From Nematostella vectensis (lineage: Eukaryota > Cnidaria > Anthozoa > Actiniaria > Edwardsiidae), in contig NC_064041.1 in the NCBI RefSeq assembly GCF_932526225.1, forward strand, positions 15,931,888 through 15,995,887: a DNA stretch of 64,000 nucleotides, given 5' to 3'. Under the pieces are notes generated by a model that had not been told where the DNA came from, did no database searches, and saw only the letters and a program-made list of their open reading frames with translations. The number at the start of each line of letters is the position of its first letter. Within the stretch, counting starts at the first letter, position 1. This document shows, one piece after another, positions 23,498-37,100 of the stretch. A program made the translations under genes and the position numbers.

Positions 23498-26400
23498 TTG
23501 ATGATGATGGTGGTGGTAAAATTGATGATGATGATGATGGTGGTGATAATGATGATGATGGTGACGATGATAATGATGATGCTGATAATGAGGATGCTGC
23601 TGATGATGATGGTATTCGTTGATGTGGTGAAGCGTTAAAGGGCAATCTCACCAGTTAACTGGTCGATTACTAATAATCTGGCGGGCCAATGGAAATCTCA
23701 ACCGACAAGAGACAAAATAATCTTTTAGAACAAGCCCATTTGCTCTAAATTATCAGTCACATCCTCGAAGAAACTTCCAATACAGGCACACTACAATTCT
23801 GAAATATTTTTCCCATTTTCCATTAAAAATCATGGCTTCTAGGAGCCCAGGTGCTTGGAGATTGTTATATGATTGACCAGAAGTAAGCTGGTGCTATTAC
23901 AGCTTTAATGAATGTAATTCGTAAATAAAAAGTCAAAATATAAAATATTATAGTAATGCAAATTACGACACACTAATCTTATATACCTCCAGTTGCGATT
24001 TTTAAGTCTCGTAGCACGGTGTCGGGACATCGTACAAGTGAACCACCCCTGGAAAATACAAAGAACTCAGGAGAAATTCACGAACCACCTTGAAAAATAC
24101 ACAGAAGAATTAATGAACCGCCCTGGAAAAAACACAGAACTTTGTCAAATTCAGCAGAATTTGAGAACACCACATTTTTGTGGAAAAATTGGTCAATACA
24201 ACACACCTTTATTCGTTAGGGTAATGTTACTGCAACACACCTTAATACGAGAGGGTCCTCTTCTTGCTCTATTGAGCTAAAGGAACAAGTACACAACAAC
24301 ATGAGATATTTTTTCTTTATATAGGGAGCAGAAACTCTAACTTTCTTTAAAGAAACTAGTTTTTGAAATGAGCATGTAGCTTGATAGCATTTTTCAGTTG
24401 CATTTACAGGGCTCCTGGAATTACGCGCTTGTGCGGAAGTGCGTAGTTTGGCTTTCTCCGCGTAATCCCGCGTAATTTGGATAAATTTTGAAAGACAAAA
24501 CATCTAAGTACAAAGCTGATGTGTTCTTTTAGGGTTCTTAACTCTATTTCTCGTAAAAAAAGACAGATATTTTTCGTAAGAATGTGATATTTCGAACTGA
24601 ATTTCGAAAACAAATAAATGGACTAGGTGTTCTTTGTTAAACCGTGAAGGCCTAGGACTAATAATAAAATACCTTTTTAAATTGGCTGGTGGCTAGGAGC
24701 CAATGAAAACTCACCTAAGATATTTTCGCGCAAAAAAAACAACTTTTTAAGTTATTTCGTGCTTTCCTTAGGTACAAAATGTAGTTTGGGCATCACAGTT
24801 GATATTCCGTGTAATTTAGCGCATAATTCAGTAAAGAATCCCGCAAAATTTATATTTTTAAAGAAAAATGTATTGCAAAATCCTGCGTAATTTTCCACGT
24901 AATTTAGCAAAGAATCCCGCGTAATTTTGAGGGTTTTTTTTTTTCGCGTAATTCCAGAAGCCCTGTATTTACAAAGCCATTTCCTGCTAAAACTCCATCT
25001 AAAACTCCATGTTTTGTAGGTGATGTCAGGCAGATGTGGTATCTTAATTAATAATGTGGCTATCGCCTAACTTACTTGGCTTTGCTGGTAAAAAGTAGCG
25101 ATCCACTGCCTTCTCGCTCAAGGTGAGTCAACGCATCCCTAAATAATGTGAAACAAAAAGAGGGCAATGTATCAACAAGGTATTAACCCAGGCCTAACGA
25201 AACGCGCAAGTTGGCTCAAGTTGCTAACTATGACAACTTACGTGTCGTTTGGACACTAACTTTATTTTAAATGCAATTTTAAATGCAATTTTGCCAACTT
25301 GCATTCACTTGAATCTGGATTGGTTACCCAATGCAATTGAATGCCAAGTCCCCAAAACTTTCTCAATCTATTAGTATGGTGGCTTATCACCAAAAAATGG
25401 CTGTTTTGTGCACTTTTTAGTAGAAGCACCAAACTTGGCAGATATGTCCCTTAGGTCAAGTAAATAACTTTTTCAGGGGGGTGCCAAAAATCTGAGGCTT
25501 AGGGGGAGGGAGGGGCAATTTCGTCATTTTTAAAAAAAACAGTGATTTCTCTATCAGTAATGACATAAGAGAAACGAAAAACAGTTAAATGATACTTATT
25601 ACATGTCTATATAGTGTAACAATCAATCTGTTTTTCAGGATTTTATTTTCATTTTCCCTAGAAAAAATGACATTTAAAAAAAACAAACCAAAAACTACAC
25701 TTCCCTCCCCCCTGGGGATGAAGCTTGGTAACAAGTGCTGAGCCACCCTACTATATATGACAATATAATAAGTAGAAGGATCCCTCAGACTATGTTTCTA
25801 TTTTAGGAATGGCATATTTATGCTCTCCTGGTCTTACTTGTATTCTAGTCTGCGGTATGCCAGTAAAAGGTCCTTATCATGGTATATTTATGCTCTCCTG
25901 GTCTTACTTGTATTCTAGTCTGTGGTATGCTAGTAAAAGGTCCTTATCATGGTATATTCATGCTCTCCTGGTCTTACTTGTATTCTAGTACCTGTGGTAT
26001 GCTAGTAAAAGGTCCTTATCATGGTATATTTATGCTCTCCTGGTCATACTTGTATTCTAGTACCTGTGGTATGCCAGTAAAAGGTCCTTATCATGGTATA
26101 TTTATGCTCTCCTGGTCTTACTTGTATTCAAGTCTGTGGTATGCTAGTAAAAGGTCCTTATCATGGTATATTTATGCTCTCCTGGTCTTACTTGTATTCA
26201 AGTCTGCTGTATGCTAGTAAAAGGTCCTTATCATGGTATATTTATGCTCTCCTGGTCTTACTTGTATTCAAGTCTGTGGTATGCTAGTAAAAGGTCCTTA
26301 CCATGGTATATTTATGCTCTCCTGGTCTTACTTGTATTCTAATCTGCGGTATGCCAGTAAAAGGTCCTTATCATGGTATATTTATGCTCTCCTGGTCTTA

Positions 26401-28508
26401 CTTGTATTCAAATCTGCTGTATGCTAGTAAAAGGTCCTTACCATGGTATATTTATGCTCTCCTGGTCTTACTTGTATTCAAATCTGCTGTATGCTAGTAA
26501 AAGGTCCTTATCATGGTATATTTATGCTCTCCTGGTCTTACTTGTATTCAAGTCTGCTGTATGCCAGTAAAAGGTCCTTATCATGGTATATTTATGCTCT
26601 CCTGGTCTTACTTGTATTCTAGTCTGTGGTATGCTAGTAAAAGGTCCTTATCATGGTATATTTATGCTCTCCTGGTCTTACTTGTATTCAAGTCTGTGGT
26701 ATGCTAGTAAAAGGTCCTTACCATGGTATATTTATGCTCTCCTGGTCTTACTTGTATTCTAATCTGCGGTATGCCAGTAAAAGGTCCTTATCATGGTATA
26801 TTTATGCTCTCCTGGTCTTACTTGTATTCAAATCTGCTGTATGCTAGTAAAAGGTCCTTATCATGGTATATTTATGCTCTCCTGGTCTTACTTGTATTTA
26901 AGTCTGTGGTATGCTAGTAAAAGGTCCTTATCATGGTATATTTATGCTCTCCTGGTCTTACTTGTATTCTAATCTGCGGTATGCCAGTAAAAGGTCCTTA
27001 TCATGGATACAGCTGTCATCATCTCTGATGAACCATGGGCGGAGGTAGCGCATATGAATATACTCCATGAGAGCCTGCAAACAGCAAGGGCACTTTAGTC
27101 ACAACTAACCAAAACGTGCCAGCATTGCTCAGTCTCACTCGACTGACCAAAGGACAAGGGGAACGCCAGCAAGTCTTGGGTCTTGTGCTTTGACAAGCAA
27201 TACTTGTCCAAGAATATATGATAGATATATTCATAGTTATACTCCTATTAGATAGGTATATTCATAAGTACAATGTATATTTACATACATAAATATTATT
27301 AATAGTTATACTCATGTAGATAGGTATATTTCATAGTTATACTCATATAGATAGATATATTAATAGTTAGCATATAAAACTTGGGGACCTCACAAGAACA
27401 AGCGATTTGATTTGAGTCCCAAAATAAAGCAAAATGGCGGGTGTAACAGCCGAAAAAATTTCTCTAAAGCTCGTTTTATATACTAAAACAATACACCACT
27501 TCCATTGAGGTGGATAGTGGTGAAATATTTACAAAGAGCCAGAAAATTGGCTTCAAACTTCCTGTGTTTTGACAATTTCCCACTGAAATGATATTGCAAT
27601 GTGCGTGACAAATTGAAAGTTTGCTGAAATTTTTTTTGTTGTTAAGCAAATGCAGCACATCGTCACTTTATACCATGGAAACGACAAGTTACTCATACAG
27701 TAGTTTAAACCTGCATTATGTATCACAATCAAGAGAAGTATTTTAGTGAATGTACCTTATCATCTGTGGAGGATTCAAAGCGAAAGAAATAATTTCAACG
27801 ATCAAAAAAACCGACATGTCAAACGGGACTGTTGGTCAAAATTCGTATATTGTCTTCATTGGAGGTTCTGCATTTTGTGGTGGTTAAAAGCATTGTGTGG
27901 AAAAACAGAATGGATTTGGTGCCCTCGATGTTCAGAGCGAGCAAAATCTTAAAAAAGATACGATCATCAAAACCTCTCAGAAGCGACACCTCGTTTCGCA
28001 CAACCATTATAAAGGTAAACAAAATTGGAAATTCTATAAAATAATTACAGCAAAATGTGTCTTGTTCAGTCCCTGCTAAGTATATACTAAAACAATTATT
28101 GTATAGCTTGTTTTATAAACTAAAACAATTATATTATTACCATTTCGGAGGATAGTGGCTTTAAAAATATCTACCTCAATGGGAATGGTATAATTGCTAA
28201 TAATACTCATATTTAGATTAGTAGTAAGACAAGCTAACCCAATAATAGCCATGTCCTCTGAATCCAGACACTTCTTCTATCCCCGCAACCAGATGCTCAA
28301 GAAACTGCAATAAAGATAAAAAGTGTTTAAACAGAGAAACAATAATAAAAATAAAGTATAAACAGAAAAACAATAATAAAGATAAAAGCATCAAAACAAA
28401 CAACATACAGTACAACCCAGGCTTTTTTCGAAGAACCAGTGCAAACAGAAACTTTCTGACTAAGGATTCTGATCCCTGACTACCCCTCCCGCCCAGTCAC
28501 CACTTTAA

Positions 28509-28543
<35 letters not shown>

Positions 28544-31091
28544 AAGATGATGATAATGATGATGATGATGATGAAGATGGTGATAATGATGATGACGATG
28601 ATGATGATGATGTAGATGATGATGATGATGATGATAATGATGATGATAAAGATGATGATGACGATGATGTAGATGATGATGATGACGACAATGATGATGA
28701 TGATGATGATAGCGATGATGATGATGATAATGATAGCAACGATGATGATGATAATGGTGATGGCAATGATGATGATGATGATACTGTCCTATCACCTTAT
28801 CATTGAGTTCTTTGTACATGGACGGTTTCTTATGTTCTTGAAGTTTCACATTGAGCGCTTTTACAATAGGCTTGATAGTTGTGCCCTGCACAAAGATAGT
28901 GAAGATGACAACGACGATTGTGGTAGTGACAAGCATGCCTTTGTCGGGGAAGTGCTTGGGATTTAGTAGAATAGCCAGGGAGAAGGAGACAGCACCACGG
29001 ATCCCCCCATAGCACTGTGAAACAGATACAATACAATCATTCAGTAAAATTCATCACAAAAAAGACACAATACAATACTTAATTACAAAACTAAAATATG
29101 CTATGCTAATATTACTATCTTTTATTAATTTTTAAATCAAAAATTGATTTTCCCATAACAATTGTCTGATTCCTTGTATTGTTTGAGAAGCGTAAGATTT
29201 GTTTTCCACCATCTTTGATTTGCATAAAAAAGATCATGGTAGTTTAGAGCATGGACTTTAATCAAACAACGTGGAAAAAAGGGAAAAAACGATGACTCTG
29301 GTCAGTATTATAAACTGCATGTACTGCATGTTGTTGTTTTTTGTGAAAGGTAAACTAAGGACAAATTCAATTTTTTTCTCTTTGTGATCTACTAAAGGTA
29401 CCTCTCTCTGTTGAGATGCCCTTCCCTACAGTATGTGTGGTGCCTGCAGTATCTATGTGTTTCTTTGAGCCCCTCGTATGCCTACTTGCCAAACACAGCC
29501 TGCTACTTCAAAAGTTATTGAAATCCCTGACGATCATGTCTGGTAATTCATTACAATATCAATATTTCTCTGTTTGCAGAAGAATTATGAGCTTACCATT
29601 ATAAACTGGTCCACGCCGGAAAGCTTATTCAAACGCCCAAAGCGATTGGCCAGATAAGTTAAAAAAACTACACCTGAAAAAAGGGTAATAAAATAATACA
29701 CCTTAATTTCAAAGCCTGTTGCATAATATGCTAAAAAGATAAGGTATTCATCACTTACCGATAGCACGGTAGACTGATATAAAGAGAAGAGTTAAAAAGA
29801 CGAGCTCCGTCGACCATACATGGTCATATGTTACAAGAGCAATGCCCAGAAATAAGAAGATAAGCGTCTCACTACAAGAGCTGCAAAAAATGAAATATAA
29901 ATATAAATGAAAACCTGCAGTGAACAGTGAAAACATTAGCTAAAACCAGATTCATTTCTTATTGATGTATGTATGTTCATAGATTTATCAAGATAAAGAA
30001 TAATCTTACAGTCCCTTAAGTTTCAAATTACTCATTGAAACTCGTCCTATATACTGAAGAAGAAATATTTAAAATCATCCCCACACACACACCACACACA
30101 CACACATACAAGTTAATGTGTTTAGAGGATCCTATATACGCGATGCTATTACATTTACAATCCTAATATGCATTAAGAATAGCCCATCCTGGAACTAAGG
30201 AACACAAGCTTCTAGTAAGCTCACATACTGTACGTTCAACAAGTCAAATTCAGAGGCGAGAAACAGAAAGGTACTATCCATGTCACGACCAGGAATCAAA
30301 CCCGTTTCAGCAAATGTGAGAGGCCCCATACGCTGACACGCTAACACACTGGGCCACCAGTGATCCTATACAGTACTGTAAGCCTATTACCAGAGCAGTC
30401 AACCCCATACAGTACCTCAGCATCTTCATGAAATATTTAATGGTGGTGTGAGATTTGCGAGAAATATTCATCTCAACATAGGGCTTCATAACTATTGCAC
30501 ACGTCACAATGCTGAGAAGGGAAAGCATAAAATTATCAACTCATTATCAATTCATAAAACAATGGTTCAGGCATCATCATAGCTAATCATAAGTGCTAAT
30601 TTCACAAGAATTAATTCTAGTGTTTATCACCGTGACTACTATAAGTATAATAACAAAAGAGCATCATCCATGATATTATAATCATCGTTATTATCATCAC
30701 CATCATCACCCCCACCATAAAGAACACAAAAATTATGATAATTTAAATGATCAACACCATCATCATAATCAACACTGTTGTCATTATCATTATTACTATC
30801 ATCACGGAAAAGGTGAAGAGGTGTGCAAAATGTTTTTTTATTTTAATATTATACCAAGGAGCAAATTTCTAATTTTGCAGATTCACCTCAATTTCATGGG
30901 CTTGCACCCACGCGAAATATCAGAAGGCCTGATCATCACAATCATCACCATCACTATCATCATCATCACTATCATCATCACCATCACCACCATCATCATC
31001 ATCACCACTATCATCATCACCATCACCATCACCATCACCATCACCATCACCATCACCATCGTCGTCGTCGTCGTCGTCGTCGTCGTCATCC

Positions 31092-31125
<34 letters not shown>

Positions 31126-34100
31126 ATAAAATAGTACATTCCTTTACAAACCTCAGTATGCCGGATAAGTGGAACATTTCAGCACAGAGATAAGCCATAT
31201 AACTCATGATGAACACAAAGATGGGCTCAATCACTGAAAAAAAAATACATTTTTAGTCATTACACAAGGGGTTTAGTTAAGTTTAAAACTTTCATCTTCA
31301 CACAAAGAGATGTCACACTTTAAAAAAAACTATAAAGGGTAAAAGAAGATGCCCCAGAATGCCAAATACCTCGCACATGGTCTGTATATTTGGTAACAAA
31401 AGCGGTAAAGAACCCCCACAGTACTCCCATTAGAGTGCCACCAAGACTAACCACCAGGAAATTAGCAAAGCCCAGCAGTATCTACAGAAGAAAAAACAAG
31501 AAATAATCAACAATGTTAGCAAGGTCTTTTCGTGTATCATTCTGAATGCAAATGCAATCAAACGAACACAAAACAATTATTCAATTTGCACACATTCTGC
31601 ATTTGAAGCAGCACATGATAATAATTGCGTCTTCTCTCGGCCTTAGGTACTATATACTTGTACATAATAACAACAGGGTTAGTTTTCATCTTTTCTCTGA
31701 AGTAAACTTTAAGCTTTTGGATAGTAATTTGGCAAAAAGAATTCTGAATTCTGAATTTTTTTTAAGTGATAATCACAGGTTTCCTGCTGTACAATAAACT
31801 AAATTCAATTATCTTTTCAGATTTGGCCTCACAGTATGCTTGTTAGCCGCATTTTACAAATTAACAAATAATCTGAAAATAATATTTAAAAATATTTATC
31901 AAATACCTCTTTATGGGTGACCTCATCCATCTCAGAGAGCTTTTCAAATAAATGGTACAGGACCACCGTCACCGCATCTAAGAAAAAATGACAGTACAGT
32001 TATATATTTTGCCTACAGTATACAAAAAATACAGTGCATTACATAAATACAAGCATTTGTATACATATATAGCCCAGGCCAACTTTCACAGGATGGCACC
32101 TGGGCACATTTCCACTTTATTTCTATGAACTCTAAAGATTCAGTATTCGTGTTCTTACCATTAAGTAAAGATTCACCAAATACAATAATGTACAACATGA
32201 CATTGACGTTGACCTCTTCAAAGACAGCTAGAACCTGCAACAGACAAAAAAAAAATACATACTTTATACCAGTAAATTATAATTTTCACATTTGATAAAA
32301 AAAAGTAATTACTAGCAGTCTGTGATGGTGGGAGAGGGAAAGGCATGAATGGCAAATACAAACAAAAATACAGTATGCAATACTTCAGACAACAGCAAAT
32401 TTATGAGCACAGCAAAAATGTCAAAAATGACAGATATGTACATGCAGTTGTGTGAATAGGAGCAAAACTGACAAACACAGAAAGGTATGTACAGGTCAAC
32501 AGCAGAGATTAGTAATCCAAAGATCCTAAGAGTGCATAAGGAGTATGCTGTGAGACACAGTACTTATTGTACAGCCCTTTGGTTGACAGCAGGGATTAGT
32601 AATTCTAAGATCCTAAGAGTGCATAAGGGGTATGCGGATAATAAGAGAAACAGTTCTTATTGTACAGCCCTTTGGTTGACAGCAGAGATTAGTAATCTTA
32701 AGATCATAAGAGTGCATAAGGGGTATGCGGATAATAAGAGACAACAGTACTTATTGTACAGCCCTTTGGTTGACAGCAAAGAAAAGTAATCCCAAGATCA
32801 TAAGAGTGCATAATGGGTATTCGGATAATAAGAGACAACACAGTACTTATTGTACAGCCCTTTGGTTGACAGCGGAGAAAAGTAATCCTAAGATCATAAG
32901 AGTGCATAAGGGGTATGCGGAGATTAGTAATCTTAAGATCATAAGAGTGCATAAGGGGTATGCTGTGAGACTTACCGCCACTGGGTCTACAGCAGAGATA
33001 AGCACCCCAAAGACGAGATAGTGCATTAGGGGTATGCCAATTATGTGGGATACACCATACAGGGTAAAGCCTGGGAAATGGAATAATAAACTGTTATTAT
33101 CAGTTTTTGAGCAACTATTTGGTATTCTTTTATTGCATCACCTTCTTAGCTGTTTTGTTGCTGTTTTATCAAATATCTGTAAAAGCTTTTTGTTTTCAAA
33201 GACAGGGGATTGGATTATTGAATGAACTTTAAATAGAATAAAACAAATAATCCTGCCTTATGCATGGATGAATCCTCGTCTTCTTTTAAATGATCTTTTT
33301 AAAGCAGCCACACAAGAAAGGCTTGTTAAAAAGACTGTTTACTGTAGATACATAAGATGCCAGCATCTTTCTATTGCATCACTTTTTTCCAGCTGAACAA
33401 AACAAGTTCCTGGAGCTCTTGGCTTATGCTGACTCACAACTTTCTTTGAAGGTTACTTGATGAAGCAGTGATTAAATTAGACATCTTATATATAATATAT
33501 CTAGCTTATTTTATCAGCTGCATATATTTTACATCTCATATAATATATCTAGCTTATTTTATCAGCTGCATATATTTTACATCTCATATAATATATCTAG
33601 CTTATTTTATCAGCTGCATATATTTGACATCTTATATATAATATATAGCTTATTTTATCAGCTGCATATATTTGACATCTTATATATAATATATAGCTTA
33701 TTTTATCAGCTGCATATATTTGACATCTTATATATAATATATAGCTTATTTTATCAGCTGCATATATTTGACATCTTATATATAATATATAGCTTATTTT
33801 ATCAGCTGCATACATTAGAAATGTTATATATAATATATAGCTTATTTTATCAGCTGCATATATTTGACATATATAGCTTATTTTATCAGCTGCATATACT
33901 TGACATATATAGCTTATTTTATCAGCTGCATATATTTGACATATATAGCTTATTTTATCAGCTGCATATATTTGACATATATAGCTTATTTTATCAGCTG
34001 CATATATTTGACATCTTATATATAATATATAGCTTATTTTATCAGCTGCATATATTTGACATCTCATATAATATATCTAGCTTATTTTATCAGCTGCATA

Positions 34101-37100
34101 TATTTGACATCTTATATATAATATATAGCTTATTTTAACAGCTGCATACATTTGACATCTTATATATAATATATAGCTTATTTTATCAGCTGCATATATT
34201 TGACATATATAGCTTATTTTATCAGCTGCATATATTTGACATATATAGCTTATTTTATCAGCTGCATACATTTGACATACATAGCTTATTTTATCAGCTG
34301 CATACATTTGACATATATAGCTTATTTTATCAGCTGCATATATTTGACATATATAGCTTATTTTATCAGCTGCATACATTTGACATATATAGCTTATTTT
34401 ATCAGCTGCATATATTTGACATATATAGCTTATTTTATCAGCTGCATACATTTGTCATATATAGCTTATTTTATCGGCTGCATATATTTGACATATATAG
34501 CTTATTTTATCAGCTGCATACATTTGTCATATATAGCTTATTTTATCAGCTGCATATATTTGTAGCACCCACCGACTGTAAAGGCATTGAATAGTGTCCC
34601 AACTACAGCAAACAGTAGGATGGTGCCAATATTATCAAAGAATGCTCTGTCTTGAAGAAAGTAACCAGCTTCCAAAACAATGCTGCAATATTAGATAGCA
34701 TGTTACAATAATTGACAATGAGCACTGCAGAATTAGTCATAGTTTGCATGTTTCAATCCACTTCCATCCACTTCATAGAAGACAATCAAATAGCAATATG
34801 TATTTATCAGAAAGATCAAGGAAGGATCGTTTTATCTGGATCTAGGTATCTTAGTTACGTATGGTATGCAATTGCCCTGTTTAGAAATACTAAAAAAATA
34901 GAAATAATAAACAGACTGGAAGTCTGTTCAATAATAAAAACAACAACAACAACCACAACAATAAAAAACAGCAAAAACAATAACAAAAATATGTAATGAT
35001 GGTTACGGAACAGTTTCGTGTGGACAGAAATACCGAAAATATGATTTTTACATTAACTGAGTCCCTACATTAAATATTACCATATTCTGGAATAATATTT
35101 ACGGTAGCAATTTTATTTTGGAAAATATAAGCGAAAAACGTTTTTAGGAGAATTATAAGCATGACACATTTCGCGTTATAATCTTTTAATCCTGTTATCA
35201 TTAGACTCGAATTTGCCCGTTACCTAGCAATGATCCACGAGTGTTGTGATTTGTTTCATCGGCGCTCGCGCTCACACTTAGGTTACTCTGTTTTGCAATT
35301 TTCGATCATTTTTAGTTTTTTTAGTATATATAACAAAGAAAAACATGCCTCGCAAAAAGAAGAATCCTTGGGTAGGTAGAAAAGCCAATGTATAATCCCA
35401 GTGGCAGTTCTGGTAATCTTATCATACGCGTAGGTTTTCCTCGTTTTTGTCGGTTTTCCACGCTCGCACGTAGATACTCACGTAGATACTCTAAGAATTC
35501 CTCTCCGTTAAATCTACACAAAACACAAATAAGACGATAACGCACTATTCAAACGGGCTGATTTTGTCCTGTGAAGATCTACACTGACCCAATAGCAGCC
35601 ATTTAATTTAGGAGGTTTCAGTTTTCGCTTCCTCCGGATTGGGATCCTTTGCTTCTCCCTTCTTTCTGCGTGTTTGGCGTTTTTCTTTGCCAATATCTAC
35701 GATTTCCTGGTTTTATCAAAAGCGCGTGTAACACTTGATAAGCGTTTGTTTTCTTCGGAAATGCAACACAGCAGTGGTCGAACCCTATTGGCTAACGTGC
35801 GTGTCCCGATTAGGTGTGAAGTGTTATAATCCAGAAAAGGGATAAAGCATCAAGGAATCTTTAGAAGCGCATTACGGCAAAACAAAAACTCGACCAAAAC
35901 ACGCTAAACTTTTGAATTTACGTACCATATAGATTGCTCGGAATTGCATAAAATTTGGCAGGTCGATAGAGCAATACCTCGCTAACAAAAGTGTGTGTAC
36001 AGCCATTAAAATTCTAAATCCATCAAAAGTTATCGGAATTTGATTGCCGGATATGGCTAAAATTTACATACTGTAACTTTGAAATATGATTACTTTTAAA
36101 TGAAACTAGATATCGAAAATCGCAAAAAAACTATTGTTAACAAGCATGTGCTGATTGAAATAAGACATTTGGCGTCAGTTTTCACTCACGGAGTATGGTA
36201 CCTAGATTCTTCCAAAGACACCTATATCGTTTTAGGTTTTACTGCCATTTATTAAAAATGTTTTCTTTAGAGCAATAAATAACAAACAAAGGTAGATTCT
36301 TCATTTTGTAATGATTAATTTGATACCTCGTTTGTATAGTTTGGATAAATTGTGCGCGCGTAATCATTTTTTTCCGGGACCATGTTGCGAAACTGTTACA
36401 TAACCATAATTGGCTAGACAAAAGACTAGAATTAAATGGAACTGGCAGTGAAACATGCATGTACCCACAAGCCAAAAATTTAATAAACGCTAAATAAACA
36501 CAATAAGCTCAAAATGTGCAATGGTGAGAAAACATACTTACGGAGGAAGCATAAATAAGAAAAAGATATCAGAGCTGAAAAATGGCACATCCTCAGTGGT
36601 GAGGCCAGATAACCTAGAACACAACAAAACAATAATAATGTGTATTTCAATCTATAAGAAACAAAAAATTCTCCAGTAGAAAAATTGAAAAATCACAGAT
36701 TTTACATAACTTTATGCAACATATTGTAAGCAAGCATGGTTTTTAAAAATTATTTTTTATTTATTGTTCAACTCATTTTTTGTTGAACTAATAACTTCGA
36801 CCCCCTACACTGAAACTTAATGAAACCCCTGGCAAGACTTTTTGGCAAAACCTGACAAAAATCAGTGGAAGTGAACCAGAAAAGAACATCCTAGAACATC
36901 CTAGAAAACCATGGTAATTAAAAAATAAAACCAAGAAAATAATAGATCAAAAAGGATAACAAGATGTTCATTCTTACCTGATTATTCCTCCAAATATTAC
37001 CCCCAGAATAATAACCAAGCTGAGAATAAATCAAACATGATTTATGAGCAAGGGCTTTTATGAAACACCTTGAGTTTGGATACATTTGTCTTCCTTATAC

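Noticed and set aside
30272..30360. Functional tRNA gene
   Set aside because: Only A- and B-box-like parts; no clover-leaf or acceptor stem could be drawn, and a second similar copy exists, so a SINE is more likely.
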